Both the position numbers and the translations under genes were made by a program. A DNA stretch of 64,000 nucleotides. Source: Paenibacillus_AA sp045062745 (GTDB lineage Bacteria; Bacillota; Bacilli; Paenibacillales; NBRC-103111). The notes under the pieces are model-generated. The model saw nothing but the letters and a program-made list of their open reading frames with translations, was not told where the DNA came from and ran no database searches. Position 1 is the first letter of the stretch, and the number at the start of each line of letters is the position of its first letter. Below are positions 1 through 8,695 of this stretch, in pieces. The stretch is taken from NCBI RefSeq assembly GCF_045062745.1, contig NZ_JBJGED010000002.1, forward strand, positions 248,001-312,000, read 5' to 3'.

Positions 1-156
1 GAAGTGAATATCGTGCTGAAACAGGATCAGCGGACCGGCAAACTCACGCGCGGCATCGTCAAAGATTTGTTAACGAACTCCCCCACGCATCCGCATGGAA
101 TCAAAGTCCGGCTTACGGACGGACAGGTCGGGCGAGTGAAGGAAATCTTGTCTTAA
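1..156 (+). CDS. ywbE: YwbE-family protein, 5' end missing
   Basis: The last 51 codons of a small protein run in from the left edge and stop at a TAA. The visible part contains QDQRTGKLTRGIV and HPHGIKVRL followed by DGQVGRVKEIL, which I recognise as the conserved body of the YwbE family (DUF2196), short proteins of about 60-65 residues in Bacillales. Only roughly ten N-terminal residues should be missing. The molecular function of the family is not established. A strong hairpin follows about 40 bases downstream, so this gene probably ends a transcription unit that lies outside the window. Confidence 0.85.
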   Translation, partial: EVNIVLKQDQRTGKLTRGIVKDLLTNSPTHPHGIKVRLTDGQVGRVKEILS

Positions 157-193
157 ACCCTAAGTGAAGTGAGCCTGAGAATTCTAGAAATGC

Positions 194-235
194 AAAAAGG
201 TTGTGCGGGAGATTCGAACTCCTGCCCAACCTTTT
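194..235. terminator. Bidirectional terminator between ywbE and the thioesterase gene
   Basis: A long imperfect inverted repeat has an A-run and GGTTG on the left and CAACC with a T-run on the right, with GGGAG pairing CTCCt inside and a 7-base loop. It is flanked by A and T tracts, so it can work in both directions between two convergent genes. Confidence 0.8.
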
Positions 236-245
236 CGCTGTTCCG

Positions 246-683
246 CTACGTGATCCGGTAAGACGCGCTGCACCAGGCGCCCAAGCTCCCCGATTCGTCG
301 CATATTTCCCCTTGGGTCGTGATGATGGATCTCGACTGATGCACGATGCGTCCGGTCGAGTACACAATGCCTTTCCTGAGCGGGGCCAAATAGTGCATCG
401 TCAAGTTCGTCGTTACCATCTTCTCCCCGGGCCGGGCCAGCATGGCGGCTATGCCCATCGTATTGTCCAGGAGCGAGGCGTGTACGCCTCCGTGCAGAAT
501 GCCGATCGTGTTCAGATGGCAGTCCTCGACTTGAAGCGACACCGTCACCTTCTCTTCCTCCACCGATTCCAGCTTGGCGCCCAGCAAGTCCCAGAACGTC
601 CCTTTGGCCATTTGCTGCAGCTTCACCAGAAATTCGGTTCTCGGGTCCGCCCCAGGGTCTCGTTCGTGATTCGTGATGTCCAT
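246..683 (-). CDS. PaaI-type hotdog-fold acyl-CoA thioesterase
   Basis: A 145-residue single-domain hotdog protein. The signature HGGVHASLLDNTMGIAA lies at about residues 65-81, and the second half (TTNLTMHYLAPLRKG) is typical of PaaI/YbgC-like thioesterases. Such enzymes hydrolyse CoA thioesters, usually aryl- or medium-chain acyl-CoA. I chose the ATG at 683 because GGAGG lies 9 bases upstream; a GTG at 692 would sit on top of that site. It is the last gene of the fadF-fadN-fadA-fadE run, 23 bases after fadE. It may release CoA from dead-end acyl-CoAs during beta-oxidation. Substrate is not predictable from sequence. Confidence 0.85.
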   Translation of the reverse strand: MDITNHERDPGADPRTEFLVKLQQMAKGTFWDLLGAKLESVEEEKVTVSLQVEDCHLNTIGILHGGVHASLLDNTMGIAAMLARPGEKMVTTNLTMHYLAPLRKGIVYSTGRIVHQSRSIITTQGEICDESGSLGAWCSASYRIT

Positions 684-706
684 GCTCGGCACCCTCCATG
701 ATAAAT

Positions 707-2527
707 TTAATGGACCATATAAGCTTCGGCCGGAATGACCCGCGCCGCGACGCCACGCTTGAGCTGAATGAGATTCTCCGGTGTGCTGCGGGCGAGCTTC
801 TTCAGGATCGAGAGCTGAATTCGCTGCATATCCCCGGCTTGCATGGAAGCTACGGCGTTTTCCGCCCAGCCGGCAATGCTGTGGAACGCTTCCTGGACGA
901 AGATGCGCGTCATCCGGACGGCGAGCTCGGCCCTCGCCTCTCCCTGGCTGCTGATGAGCTTGCGGGTACGGAGCAGCGCGCTCTCCATCGCATAGATCTG
1001 AATCATCGAATCGGCCAGCAGGGCAAGCGTCTCCTGTTCCTGCTCCAGCTTCGTGCCGTACTTCTGCACGGCGAGTCCGCCGATCATAAGGAACATGCGC
1101 TTTGCATTGGCCACGAGATACGCTTCCTTTTCAAGAAAGCTCTCGAACTCTTGCTGCGGTACGAATGCGATCAGCTCCTGCTGCAGGGCCTCGACATGCT
1201 CGATCAAAGGGAGTTCGCCTTTGAGCGCCTTCTTGAGCAGGGTGCCGGGGATGAGCAGCCGGTTGATTTCGTTCGTCCCTTCGAAAATCCGGTTAATCCG
1301 GGAGTCCCGGTAGATCCGTTCGATTTTATATTCTTGGATGTAGCCGTATCCGCCGTGAATCTGGACGCCCTCGTCGGCCACGTAATCGAGCGCTTCCGTC
1401 CCGAACACTTTGATAATCGAGCATTCGAGCGTGTACTCCGCTATGCCCTTGGCGGAACGGGTACCGGCGTCGTCCTGGCTATGGTCGATGTCCTGCAGAA
1501 TAGTATCTACTAATCCCACGGTGCGATATACCATGCTCTCCAACACATAGGTCCGGATGTTCATATCCGCGAGCTTCTGGGCGATCAGAGGAAACGAGGA
1601 CAGCGTTTGGCCGAATTGGGTCCGCTGGTTCGCATACCGGACGCTCAGCTCCAGCGCCTCCTTGGCTCCGCCGAGGCAGCCGGCTCCCAGCTTGAACCGG
1701 CCGATGTTCAAGATGTTGAAGGCGATGATGTGGCCTTTGCCCGGCTCTCCTAGCAAGTTCTCTATGGGAACATGTACGTTGTCGAGGATAAGCGGCCGCG
1801 TCGAAGAGCCCTTGATGCCCATCTTCTTCTCCTCCGGCCCGAAGCCTACACCCTCCATCGTCCGTTCGACGATGAAGGCGCTGAACTGGGTGCCGTCGAT
1901 CTTCGCGTAGACGATGAAGACGTCGGCGAAGCCGGCGTTCGTGATGAACTGCTTGGCGCCGTTCAACACGTAGTGCGCTCCGTCGTCCGTCAGTTTCGCT
2001 GTCGTCTTCGCGCCAAGCGCGTCGGAGCCTGAAGAAGGCTCGGTCAAACAGTAGGCTGCAATCTTGGTCCCGGTCGCCAGGTCCGGCAAGTAGCGCTCCT
2101 TCTGACTGCGCGTACCGAAGAACACGATCGGCAGCGTCCCGATGCCGACATGCGCGCCGATCGAGAGCGCGAACGACGACGCCTTCGCCAGCTTCTCGCT
2201 GATGACGGTGGAGCTCACCTTATCCAGGCCGAGTCCGCCGAACATCTCAGGTACGTCCACGCCGAGCAGGCCAAGCTCGCCGGCTTGGCGCATCAGCTTG
2301 ACCGTGAGCTCGTAGTCGAGCTTCTCGATCCGTTCGTCATGCGGCAGCACGGCGCCTTCGATGAACTCGGCGGTCGTCTCGCCGATCATGCGCTGCTCCT
2401 CCGTGAGGTCCTCCGGCGTCGTGATCGTCAGCGGATCCGTCTCCGCCAGCACGAAGCTGCCTCCGATTACGTAGGAGGAATTCGGGACATGGGATGCTTG
2501 AGATGCATTGGATGCATTGGATGTCAT
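707..2527 (-). CDS. fadE: Acyl-CoA dehydrogenase FadE
   Basis: A 606-residue flavin acyl-CoA dehydrogenase catalysing the first, FAD-dependent step of fatty acid beta-oxidation. Visible blocks are AYCLTEPSSGSDALGAK in the middle domain, KQFITNAGFADVFIVYAK, and the C-terminal IHGGYGYIQEYKIERIYRD with RINRIFEGTNEINR. The extra ~170 residues after that block are usual for the Bacillus FadE/YusJ and VLCAD-like branch (about 600 residues). The start has AAGGAGG seven bases upstream. The N-terminus carries a small NAS/QAS repeat. Gene order fadN-fadA-fadE matches the Bacillus subtilis operon. Electrons should pass to EtfAB, encoded in the divergent operon. Confidence 0.95.
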   Translation of the reverse strand: MTSNASNASQASHVPNSSYVIGGSFVLAETDPLTITTPEDLTEEQRMIGETTAEFIEGAVLPHDERIEKLDYELTVKLMRQAGELGLLGVDVPEMFGGLGLDKVSSTVISEKLAKASSFALSIGAHVGIGTLPIVFFGTRSQKERYLPDLATGTKIAAYCLTEPSSGSDALGAKTTAKLTDDGAHYVLNGAKQFITNAGFADVFIVYAKIDGTQFSAFIVERTMEGVGFGPEEKKMGIKGSSTRPLILDNVHVPIENLLGEPGKGHIIAFNILNIGRFKLGAGCLGGAKEALELSVRYANQRTQFGQTLSSFPLIAQKLADMNIRTYVLESMVYRTVGLVDTILQDIDHSQDDAGTRSAKGIAEYTLECSIIKVFGTEALDYVADEGVQIHGGYGYIQEYKIERIYRDSRINRIFEGTNEINRLLIPGTLLKKALKGELPLIEHVEALQQELIAFVPQQEFESFLEKEAYLVANAKRMFLMIGGLAVQKYGTKLEQEQETLALLADSMIQIYAMESALLRTRKLISSQGEARAELAVRMTRIFVQEAFHSIAGWAENAVASMQAGDMQRIQLSILKKLARSTPENLIQLKRGVAARVIPAEAYMVH

Positions 2528-2540
2528 GGGTCAGCCTCCT

Positions 2541-3743
2541 TTATGTTCCATTGTCAGCATACACTTCGAATACGCCTGCCGCGCCCATGCCTCCGCCGAT
2601 ACACATCGAGACAACACCCTTCCCGCCTCCCCGGCGGCGAAGCTCCTGGATGAGCGAGATCGACAGCTTCGTCCCAGTGCAGCCGAGCGGATGGCCGAGC
2701 GCGATAGCGCCGCCGTTCACGTTCACCCGATCATCCGGCAGCTTCAGCTCCCGGATGATCGCGAGGCATTGCGAGGCGAACGCCTCGTTGATCTCATACA
2801 GGTCGATGTCCTCCGCCTGGAGCCCGGCCATGCGCAGCGCCTTCGGGATCGCCTCGACCGGGCCGATCCCCATCACCTCCGGCGCGACGCCGGCGACCGC
2901 GAACGAGCGGAACGCGGCGAGCGGCCGCAATCCGCGGCGGCCCGCCTCGGCGCGGCTCATCACGACGACGGCCGCGGCCCCGTCGCTGATAGGCGAGGCG
3001 TTGCCGGCCGTCACGGTGCCGTGCGCGGCGAACGACGGTGCGAGCTTCGCGAGCGCTTCGAGCGTCGTGTCTTCGCGCACGCACTCGTCGCGGGCGAACG
3101 GCGCCGCCGTGCGCTCGACCTTGCCGTCCGGCGTTACCCGGACGCGCTCCGTGGCGACGGGGACGATCTCATCGTCGAATCGTCCCTCTTGGATCGCCGC
3201 CGCCGCCTTCCGGTGCGAGGCGAGCGCGAACCGGTCCTGGTCTTCGCGGCTGATGCCGTATTGCTGCGCCACCCTCTCGGCGGTATGCCCCATGCCGATG
3301 TACACCTCGGGCATCCGCTCCATGAGGCCCGGATGCGGCGCCAGCTTGAAGCCGCTCATCGGCACGTGGCTCATGCTCTCGACGCCGCCCGCCACGACGA
3401 CGTTCGCATAGCCGAGCTGGATGCGCTCGGCGGCGAACGCGATCGCCTGCAGGCCGGACGAGCAGAAGCGGTTCACCGTGATCGCCGGCACGGTGACCGG
3501 ATAGCCCGCATACAGCGTCATGATGCGGGCGAAGTTCAGCCCCTGCTCGCCCTCCGGCATCGCGCAGCCGATGATCACATCGTCCACGTCCGACGTGGAC
3601 AGTCCGGGGGCGCGCTCCAGCACAGCCTGGAGCACTGTGCGCCCCAGGTCCTCCGCGCGCGTGTCTGCCAGCGTTCCGCGGCGACCGCGGCCTACCGCCG
3701 TTCTGGCCATGGCGACCAGCACCGCCTCGTTGTCAGCAGCCAT
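2541..3743 (-). CDS. fadA: Acetyl-CoA acyltransferase (3-ketoacyl-CoA thiolase) FadA
   Basis: A 400-residue thiolase for the last step of beta-oxidation, splitting 3-ketoacyl-CoA to acetyl-CoA. The nucleophilic cysteine is in VNRFCSSGLQAI (about residue 94). The C-terminal active-site blocks are NVNGGAIALGHPLGCTGTK (His) and MCIGGGMGAAG (second catalytic Cys). The reading frame stays open far upstream, but the thiolase begins at MAADNEAVLV. The ATG at 3743 has GGGAGGG seven bases upstream, and the upstream extension only overlaps fadN out of frame. It follows fadN by 35 bases and precedes fadE by 13, so the three are probably co-transcribed. Confidence 0.96.
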   Translation of the reverse strand: MAADNEAVLVAMARTAVGRGRRGTLADTRAEDLGRTVLQAVLERAPGLSTSDVDDVIIGCAMPEGEQGLNFARIMTLYAGYPVTVPAITVNRFCSSGLQAIAFAAERIQLGYANVVVAGGVESMSHVPMSGFKLAPHPGLMERMPEVYIGMGHTAERVAQQYGISREDQDRFALASHRKAAAAIQEGRFDDEIVPVATERVRVTPDGKVERTAAPFARDECVREDTTLEALAKLAPSFAAHGTVTAGNASPISDGAAAVVVMSRAEAGRRGLRPLAAFRSFAVAGVAPEVMGIGPVEAIPKALRMAGLQAEDIDLYEINEAFASQCLAIIRELKLPDDRVNVNGGAIALGHPLGCTGTKLSISLIQELRRRGGGKGVVSMCIGGGMGAAGVFEVYADNGT

Positions 3744-3778
3744 TCCGTTTGCCCTCCCTTTTGTAAAGTTTCTGGCCC

Positions 3779-6259
3779 TCAATTGCGCAGCGGCTTGCCG
3801 GTCGACAGCATATGCTGCATGCGCTGCTGCGTCTTCGGCTCGCCGCACAGGCTGAGGAACGCCTCGCGCTCGAGGTCGAGCATATATTCTTCGCTGACGA
3901 GCGTACCTGCCGGCACGTCGCCGCCGGCGAGCACGTGGGCGAGCTTGCCCGCGATCTTGCAGTCGTGATCGCTGATGTAGTTCCCCTGCCGCAGCGTGTA
4001 CGCGCCTAGCTGCAGCACCGCCCGGCCAGGAGCGCCCGCCACACGGATGCGCGGCGCCTCCGGGGGCTTCCGGTAACCGGCGGCGTCCAGCTGCAGCACC
4101 GCCGTCTTCGCCTCGTACAGGCGCCGCTCCGGCTGCAGCACGACCCGGTCGTCCGGCCTCAGCAGGCCGAGCCGGATCGCGTCGTGCGCGCTGCCGGACA
4201 CCTTCGCCATGCCGATCGTCTCGAACGCCTTGTTCAGGAGCGGCTGGACGTCGAGCTCCGGCGCATTCATCGTGTGCCAGGCAACACTTGCCCGCAGCGC
4301 CATCTCCTTGCAGCCGCCGCCGGCGGGGATGAGCCCGACCCCGGCTTCGACAAGGCCATAGTACGTCTCGGCGGCTGCGATGACGCGATCCGCCGGCATA
4401 CACGCCTCGACGCCGCCGCCGAGCGTCATCCGGTGCGGCGCGGCGACGACCGGCTTCTCCAGCCGTTTCAGCTTCAGCATCGCCTGCTGGAACATCCGGA
4501 TGATGCGGTCCACCTCGTCCCAAGCTTCGTCTTGAGCTTCCATCAAGAGCAGCATCAGATTCGCGCCGACGCAGAAGTTGCGCCCTTCGTTCGCGACCAC
4601 GAGCCCCCTGTAGTTGCGTCTCACCTCGTCGACGCTTTGCCCGATCATCGTCAGAATGTCGGCGCCGATCGCGTTGTTCGGCGAGTGGAACTCGAGGCAC
4701 GCCACATCGTCGCCGAGATCGATCAAGCTCGCCCCGGCATTGCCGAGAATGACGCGCTTCTGTTCCTTGAGCTCGCGGAGCGAGATCAGCTCGGGATCCC
4801 GGGGCAGCTCGCGATACGCCCATACGCCTCCGCTGGCGACACCACCGTCCCCGCTTGCAACACCGCTGCCTCCGCCAGCAGAGTCCCCGGACCGCGCAAC
4901 GAAAGCTGGCGCCCCTGCATCCGTCCGCCCATAAAAGCTCGTATGGCCGGCCTCCAACCAACCCTTAACCCAGTCGGGAATAGTCAGCCCTTCCTGCTCC
5001 ATACGAGCCACCGTGCTCGGCAATCCTGCCGCATCCCAAGCCTCGAACGGGCCTAGCTCCCAGTTGAAGCCCCATTTCATCGCGCGGTCGATGTCGGGGA
5101 CCGTGTCGGCGATCTCCCCGAGCTTCTCCGCCGAGTACAGCCAGACGCGCTTCATGATGTTCCAGGCCAGCTGGGCGTAGCGGTCTTGGCCGCTCAACAG
5201 GGCGCGCAGCTTGGCCCCGGCTCCCTTCGCCGACTTCGCTGCATCCAGCGCGGCGGAAGTGATCTTGCCTACGGGTGCGTCCCGGTAGTCCAGCTTCTCC
5301 AGGTCGAGGGACACGATCAACTTCCCAGCCGGACCGATCGTCTTGCGATAGAAGCCTTGCCCCGCCTTCTCGCCTGTCCAGCCTCTCGCGACCATTTCCT
5401 TAAGGAACGGCGGCACCGCGAAGACCGACTTCTCTTCGGCCGACTCCGTCCGAAGGTACACGTTGTCCGCCACGTGCAGGAACGTGTCGAGGCCGACCAG
5501 ATCGAGCGTACGAAACGTCGCGCTCTTCGGGCGTCCCATCGCCGGCCCGGTGACCGCGTCGACCTCTTCGACGGAGTAACCGCCCGCCGTCATCTCCTGC
5601 AGCGTGGCGAGCAGCCCGTACGTGCCGATCCGGTTGGCGATGAAGTTGGGCGTATCCTTCGCTACGACGACGCCTTTCCCCAGCGTCCGCTCGGCGAACC
5701 GCTTCATCCGCTCGACCAGCCCCGGATTCGTGTCCCGTCCGGGAATGAGCTCCAAGAGCGGCATGTATCGCGGCGGATTGAAAAAATGCGTCCCGAGGAA
5801 ATGCTGACGGAACGCCTCGCTGCGCCCATCGACGATCGTATCGATCGAGATGCCGGACGTGTTCGTCGTTACGACGATCCCGGGCTTCCAGACACTCTCG
5901 ATCCGCGCCATGACACTTTGCTTGACCTCCAACCGCTCCACGACCACTTCGATGATCCAATCGACGTCCGCTAGCTTAGCCAAGTCATCTTCAAGATTCC
6001 CGGGGGTGATGCGGGAAGCGAATGCCGCGTCATAGAGCGGCGCGGGTTGCGCTTTCGCGAGCCTCGCGATTGCATCCGACGCGAGCCGGTTGCGGACGGC
6101 CGGCGAGGACGGCATAAGTCCCGCCGCCGCCTCATTCGCGGTGAGCCGGTCCGGCGGCAAGTCGAGCAGCAGGCACGTCAAGCCGGCATTCGCCAGATGG
6201 GCGGCGATGCCGGCTCCCATGACGCCGGACCCGATTACTGCAGCTTTCTGAATGGACAT
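3779..6259 (-). CDS. fadN: 3-hydroxyacyl-CoA dehydrogenase / enoyl-CoA hydratase FadN
   Basis: An 826-residue bifunctional enzyme of the FadN type. The N-terminal NAD-binding part starts with AAVIGSGVMGAGIAAHLANA, with the catalytic region around THFFNPPRYMPLLELIPG and NFIANRIGTYG. The C-terminal enoyl-CoA hydratase half contains GLVVANEGRNFCVGANL, PHRMTLGGGVEACM and GVGLIPAGGGCKEMA. The order (dehydrogenase first) is that of Bacillus FadN, about 790 residues long. The extra length is largely a Gly/Ser/Ala/Val-rich linker encoded near 4823-4893. The start is MSIQKAAVIG with AAGGAGTG upstream; the open frame continues further but without support. It follows fadF by 32 bases. Confidence 0.95.
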   Translation of the reverse strand: MSIQKAAVIGSGVMGAGIAAHLANAGLTCLLLDLPPDRLTANEAAAGLMPSSPAVRNRLASDAIARLAKAQPAPLYDAAFASRITPGNLEDDLAKLADVDWIIEVVVERLEVKQSVMARIESVWKPGIVVTTNTSGISIDTIVDGRSEAFRQHFLGTHFFNPPRYMPLLELIPGRDTNPGLVERMKRFAERTLGKGVVVAKDTPNFIANRIGTYGLLATLQEMTAGGYSVEEVDAVTGPAMGRPKSATFRTLDLVGLDTFLHVADNVYLRTESAEEKSVFAVPPFLKEMVARGWTGEKAGQGFYRKTIGPAGKLIVSLDLEKLDYRDAPVGKITSAALDAAKSAKGAGAKLRALLSGQDRYAQLAWNIMKRVWLYSAEKLGEIADTVPDIDRAMKWGFNWELGPFEAWDAAGLPSTVARMEQEGLTIPDWVKGWLEAGHTSFYGRTDAGAPAFVARSGDSAGGGSGVASGDGGVASGGVWAYRELPRDPELISLRELKEQKRVILGNAGASLIDLGDDVACLEFHSPNNAIGADILTMIGQSVDEVRRNYRGLVVANEGRNFCVGANLMLLLMEAQDEAWDEVDRIIRMFQQAMLKLKRLEKPVVAAPHRMTLGGGVEACMPADRVIAAAETYYGLVEAGVGLIPAGGGCKEMALRASVAWHTMNAPELDVQPLLNKAFETIGMAKVSGSAHDAIRLGLLRPDDRVVLQPERRLYEAKTAVLQLDAAGYRKPPEAPRIRVAGAPGRAVLQLGAYTLRQGNYISDHDCKIAGKLAHVLAGGDVPAGTLVSEEYMLDLEREAFLSLCGEPKTQQRMQHMLSTGKPLRN

Positions 6260-6291
6260 CGTGCCCTCACTCCTTTTATTAACGTCATTAA

Positions 6292-8502
6292 CTAATGCAG
6301 TCCAAAGACGGACTCCGCCAGCAGCTCCGCTACATCCTTCGACCTTACGCGCTCGTCGACGTTCAGCTGTTTCGTGCCGTCCTCCATCATCGTGAGGCAA
6401 TACGGACAGGCGCTGCTGATCGTCGTCGGCTCGACCGCCAAAGCTTGACCGACTCGGGCGACATTGACCCGGGTGCCGCTCGTATCCTCCATCCACATCC
6501 GCCCTCCGCCCGCTCCGCAGCACAGCCCATGTGCCCGGTTCATCGCCATCTCGGCCATCTCCACGCCCGGGATCGCTTGCAGAATGCGGCGGGGCGCTTC
6601 ATACGTGCCGTTGTAGCGGCCCAAGTAGCAGGAATCGTGATACGTGACGCGCTCCTCCAGCCGATGCGCAGGCTTCAGCTTGCCGTCCCGCAGCAGCTCG
6701 GCGAGCAGCTCTGTATGATGCAGCACTTCTGCGGTGAAGCCGAAGTCCGGGTATTCGTGCTTCAGAACGTTGTACGTATGCGGGCACGCCGTGACGATCC
6801 GCTTGACGCCGTAACGGCGGAACGTCTCGATGTTCTCCTGGCACAACTGCTGGAACAGCATCTCGTTGCCCATCCGCCTCGGCGTATCGCCGGAGTTGCG
6901 TTCCTCGTTGCCGAGCACGGCAGCGTTCACGCCTGCCGCGTTCAGAAGCCGGATGAGCGCCTTCATCACTTTGTTCGTACGACGGTCGTAGGAGCCCATC
7001 GTGCCGACGAACAGCAGCAGCTCGAATCCAGGGTTCTCTTTCACGGTCGGCAGTCGTTCCTCGGCATCGAGTCCGGCCATCCACCTGGCCCGGTCCTGCC
7101 GGTTCAGTCCCCACGGGTTGCCCTGGCGCTCGATGTTCTGCATCGCCCGCTGCCCGTCGGCCGGCATGCTCCCCTCCATCAATACCAAGTGGCGGCGCAT
7201 CTCGACGAGCTTGTCGACGTGCCCGTTCCCGACCGGACAATGCTCCTCGCAGCTGCGGCATGTCGTGCAGGCCCAGATCTCCTCTTCCGTCATAACGTCC
7301 CCGATTAACGCGGCCTCGGACGCCACCCGGCCCTCTGCACGCAACCACCCCGCCTGCTGACGCCGCACCGTCCCGCGAATATCCAGCCCTCCTGTCGAAT
7401 CCCGCTCTTCGGCAACATCTTCGAACCGATGGCTGCCCGCGATCCCATCCCCAAAAGCGAACGCCGGCATCCACGGGGATCGCGACGTGATGGCTGCGCC
7501 CTTCTCGGTCAGATGATCTCGCAGCTTCACGATCAGGTGCATCGGCGACAGCAGCTTGCCGGTTGAAGCGGCCGGACAGACGTTCGTGCAGCGGCCGCAT
7601 TCTACGCACGCGTAGAGATCGAGCAGCTGCCCGCGAGTGAAATCTTCAATTTTCCCGGCCCCGAACGATTCCGCCTGCTCATCCTCCAAATCCAGCGGCT
7701 CCAGCTGTCCCCCCCGTTGCCGTCTTTTCACCCACAAGTTCACTGGAGCGCTGAGCAGATGAAAATGCTTCGATTGCGGGACATAGACGAGAAAGCCGAG
7801 CAAAATGAGTAAATGCAGCCACCAAGCGATGTAATATAGCGCGGTCACCGCTCCCCCGGACACCCCCGCGAATAGCGAAGCCACAGAGGAAGCGATTGGC
7901 GAGGTCGGAGCCCATGGCTCCCCGTGAGTGAGACGGTCGAAGCCGGAGAACAGGATGACGCTCACCATAAGCGAGCCGATCCAGAACAGCACGAGGCTCG
8001 GCTTCCAGCCGCGTTTGAGACGCGAGAGCCGCTCCCCGTACCGCCGGTAGCCCGCATACCCGATGGCGAGCAGTACCGCCGCGACTGCGATTTCCTGCAT
8101 GAGCAGGAACCCTGCATAATAAGGGACCGGCAGCCGGTGCCCGAACAAGCCTTTCACCACAATGTCGATCGCTCCAAGCTGCAAAACGATGAACCCGTAA
8201 AACACAACCAAATGCATAAGCCCGCTCCGCCAGTCCTGAAGCAGCTTGCGGTGGCCGAACACCTGTGACACCCAGTTTAAGGCTCCGTCCGATCCCGATT
8301 GCGATTCCCGCCCACTTTTCCCCGCCTGGCGTTCCGACGGATCTACGTTTTTCACTCCCGTAAGCCGTTCCCCCTCGGATGCCGTCGCCGGACGCCCCAG
8401 CCGCAAATACAGCACCCGGTGGTATACCGCTTTCCAGAACAGCACTACACCGTAAACCGTCACCGCCAATGCGAGCAGCCCATTCAGCCACATCCCGAGC
8501 AT
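6292..8502 (-). CDS. fadF: Membrane iron-sulfur reductase FadF (ETF:menaquinone electron carrier)
   Basis: A 736-residue protein with about five membrane segments in residues 5-245, then two 4Fe-4S motifs, CVECGRCTNVCP (about 299-310) and CTTCRSCEEHCP (about 412-423), and a C-terminal heterodisulfide-reductase-like region with CCG-type cysteine motifs (YHDSCYLGRYNG and HGLCCGAGGGRMW). This architecture is that of Bacillus FadF (YwjF). Such proteins are thought to move electrons from reduced electron-transfer flavoprotein to the membrane quinone pool; that role is known for the family and inferred here. The start has GGAGG five bases upstream. It is the first gene of the minus-strand fad operon and diverges from fadR. 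Confidence 0.93.
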   Translation of the reverse strand: MLGMWLNGLLALAVTVYGVVLFWKAVYHRVLYLRLGRPATASEGERLTGVKNVDPSERQAGKSGRESQSGSDGALNWVSQVFGHRKLLQDWRSGLMHLVVFYGFIVLQLGAIDIVVKGLFGHRLPVPYYAGFLLMQEIAVAAVLLAIGYAGYRRYGERLSRLKRGWKPSLVLFWIGSLMVSVILFSGFDRLTHGEPWAPTSPIASSVASLFAGVSGGAVTALYYIAWWLHLLILLGFLVYVPQSKHFHLLSAPVNLWVKRRQRGGQLEPLDLEDEQAESFGAGKIEDFTRGQLLDLYACVECGRCTNVCPAASTGKLLSPMHLIVKLRDHLTEKGAAITSRSPWMPAFAFGDGIAGSHRFEDVAEERDSTGGLDIRGTVRRQQAGWLRAEGRVASEAALIGDVMTEEEIWACTTCRSCEEHCPVGNGHVDKLVEMRRHLVLMEGSMPADGQRAMQNIERQGNPWGLNRQDRARWMAGLDAEERLPTVKENPGFELLLFVGTMGSYDRRTNKVMKALIRLLNAAGVNAAVLGNEERNSGDTPRRMGNEMLFQQLCQENIETFRRYGVKRIVTACPHTYNVLKHEYPDFGFTAEVLHHTELLAELLRDGKLKPAHRLEERVTYHDSCYLGRYNGTYEAPRRILQAIPGVEMAEMAMNRAHGLCCGAGGGRMWMEDTSGTRVNVARVGQALAVEPTTISSACPYCLTMMEDGTKQLNVDERVRSKDVAELLAESVFGLH

Positions 8503-8536
8503 CTCTTCCTCCCACCTCCCTGAGTCGTACTTCCGC

Positions 8537-8572
8537 TTCTCCCTGCAGTTCTCCCTGCACTTCTCTCTGCGC
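8537..8572. repeat. Three tandem 12-bp repeats in the fadF leader
   Basis: The unit TTCTCCCTGCAG is repeated as TTCTCCCTGCAC and TTCTCTCTGCGC with no gap. On the minus strand, which is the untranslated leader of fadF, each copy gives a purine-rich GGGAGAA or AGAGAGAA stretch resembling a ribosome binding site, 35-70 bases before the fadF start. Confidence 0.8.
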
Positions 8573-8643
8573 TTGTTCTCTACCCGAGCCTGTCAATTGA
8601 TCTATTCCTCGGCTGCGGGTCATACACTGTAATCGTAATCCGC

Positions 8644-8661
8644 TGAATGAGCCCTCATTCA
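8644..8661. promoter_or_regulatory. FadR operator between fadF and fadR
   Basis: TGAATGA, four bases, then TCATTCA: a perfect 7-4-7 palindrome that matches the FadR box known in Bacillus (TGAATGA-N4-TCATTCA). It lies in the divergent gap between fadF (minus) and fadR-etfB-etfA (plus), 34 bases before the fadR start. Repression by FadR and release by long-chain acyl-CoA would be expected for both operons. Confidence 0.92.
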
Positions 8662-8695
8662 TGTAGTAGACTTTATGAAGCGTAAGGGTGGTCCC

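Noticed and set aside
2508..3968. A 486-codon plus-strand open frame opposite fadA
   Set aside because: It is antisense to the GC-rich thiolase gene, Arg/Asp/His-rich with no recognisable fold, and has no ribosome binding site.
3744..4961. Upstream continuation of the fadA frame
   Set aside because: It overlaps fadN in another frame, and the thiolase has a clear start and ribosome site at 3743.
6260..6523. Upstream continuation of the fadN frame
   Set aside because: It overlaps the end of fadF; the supported start is at 6259 with AAGGAGTG.
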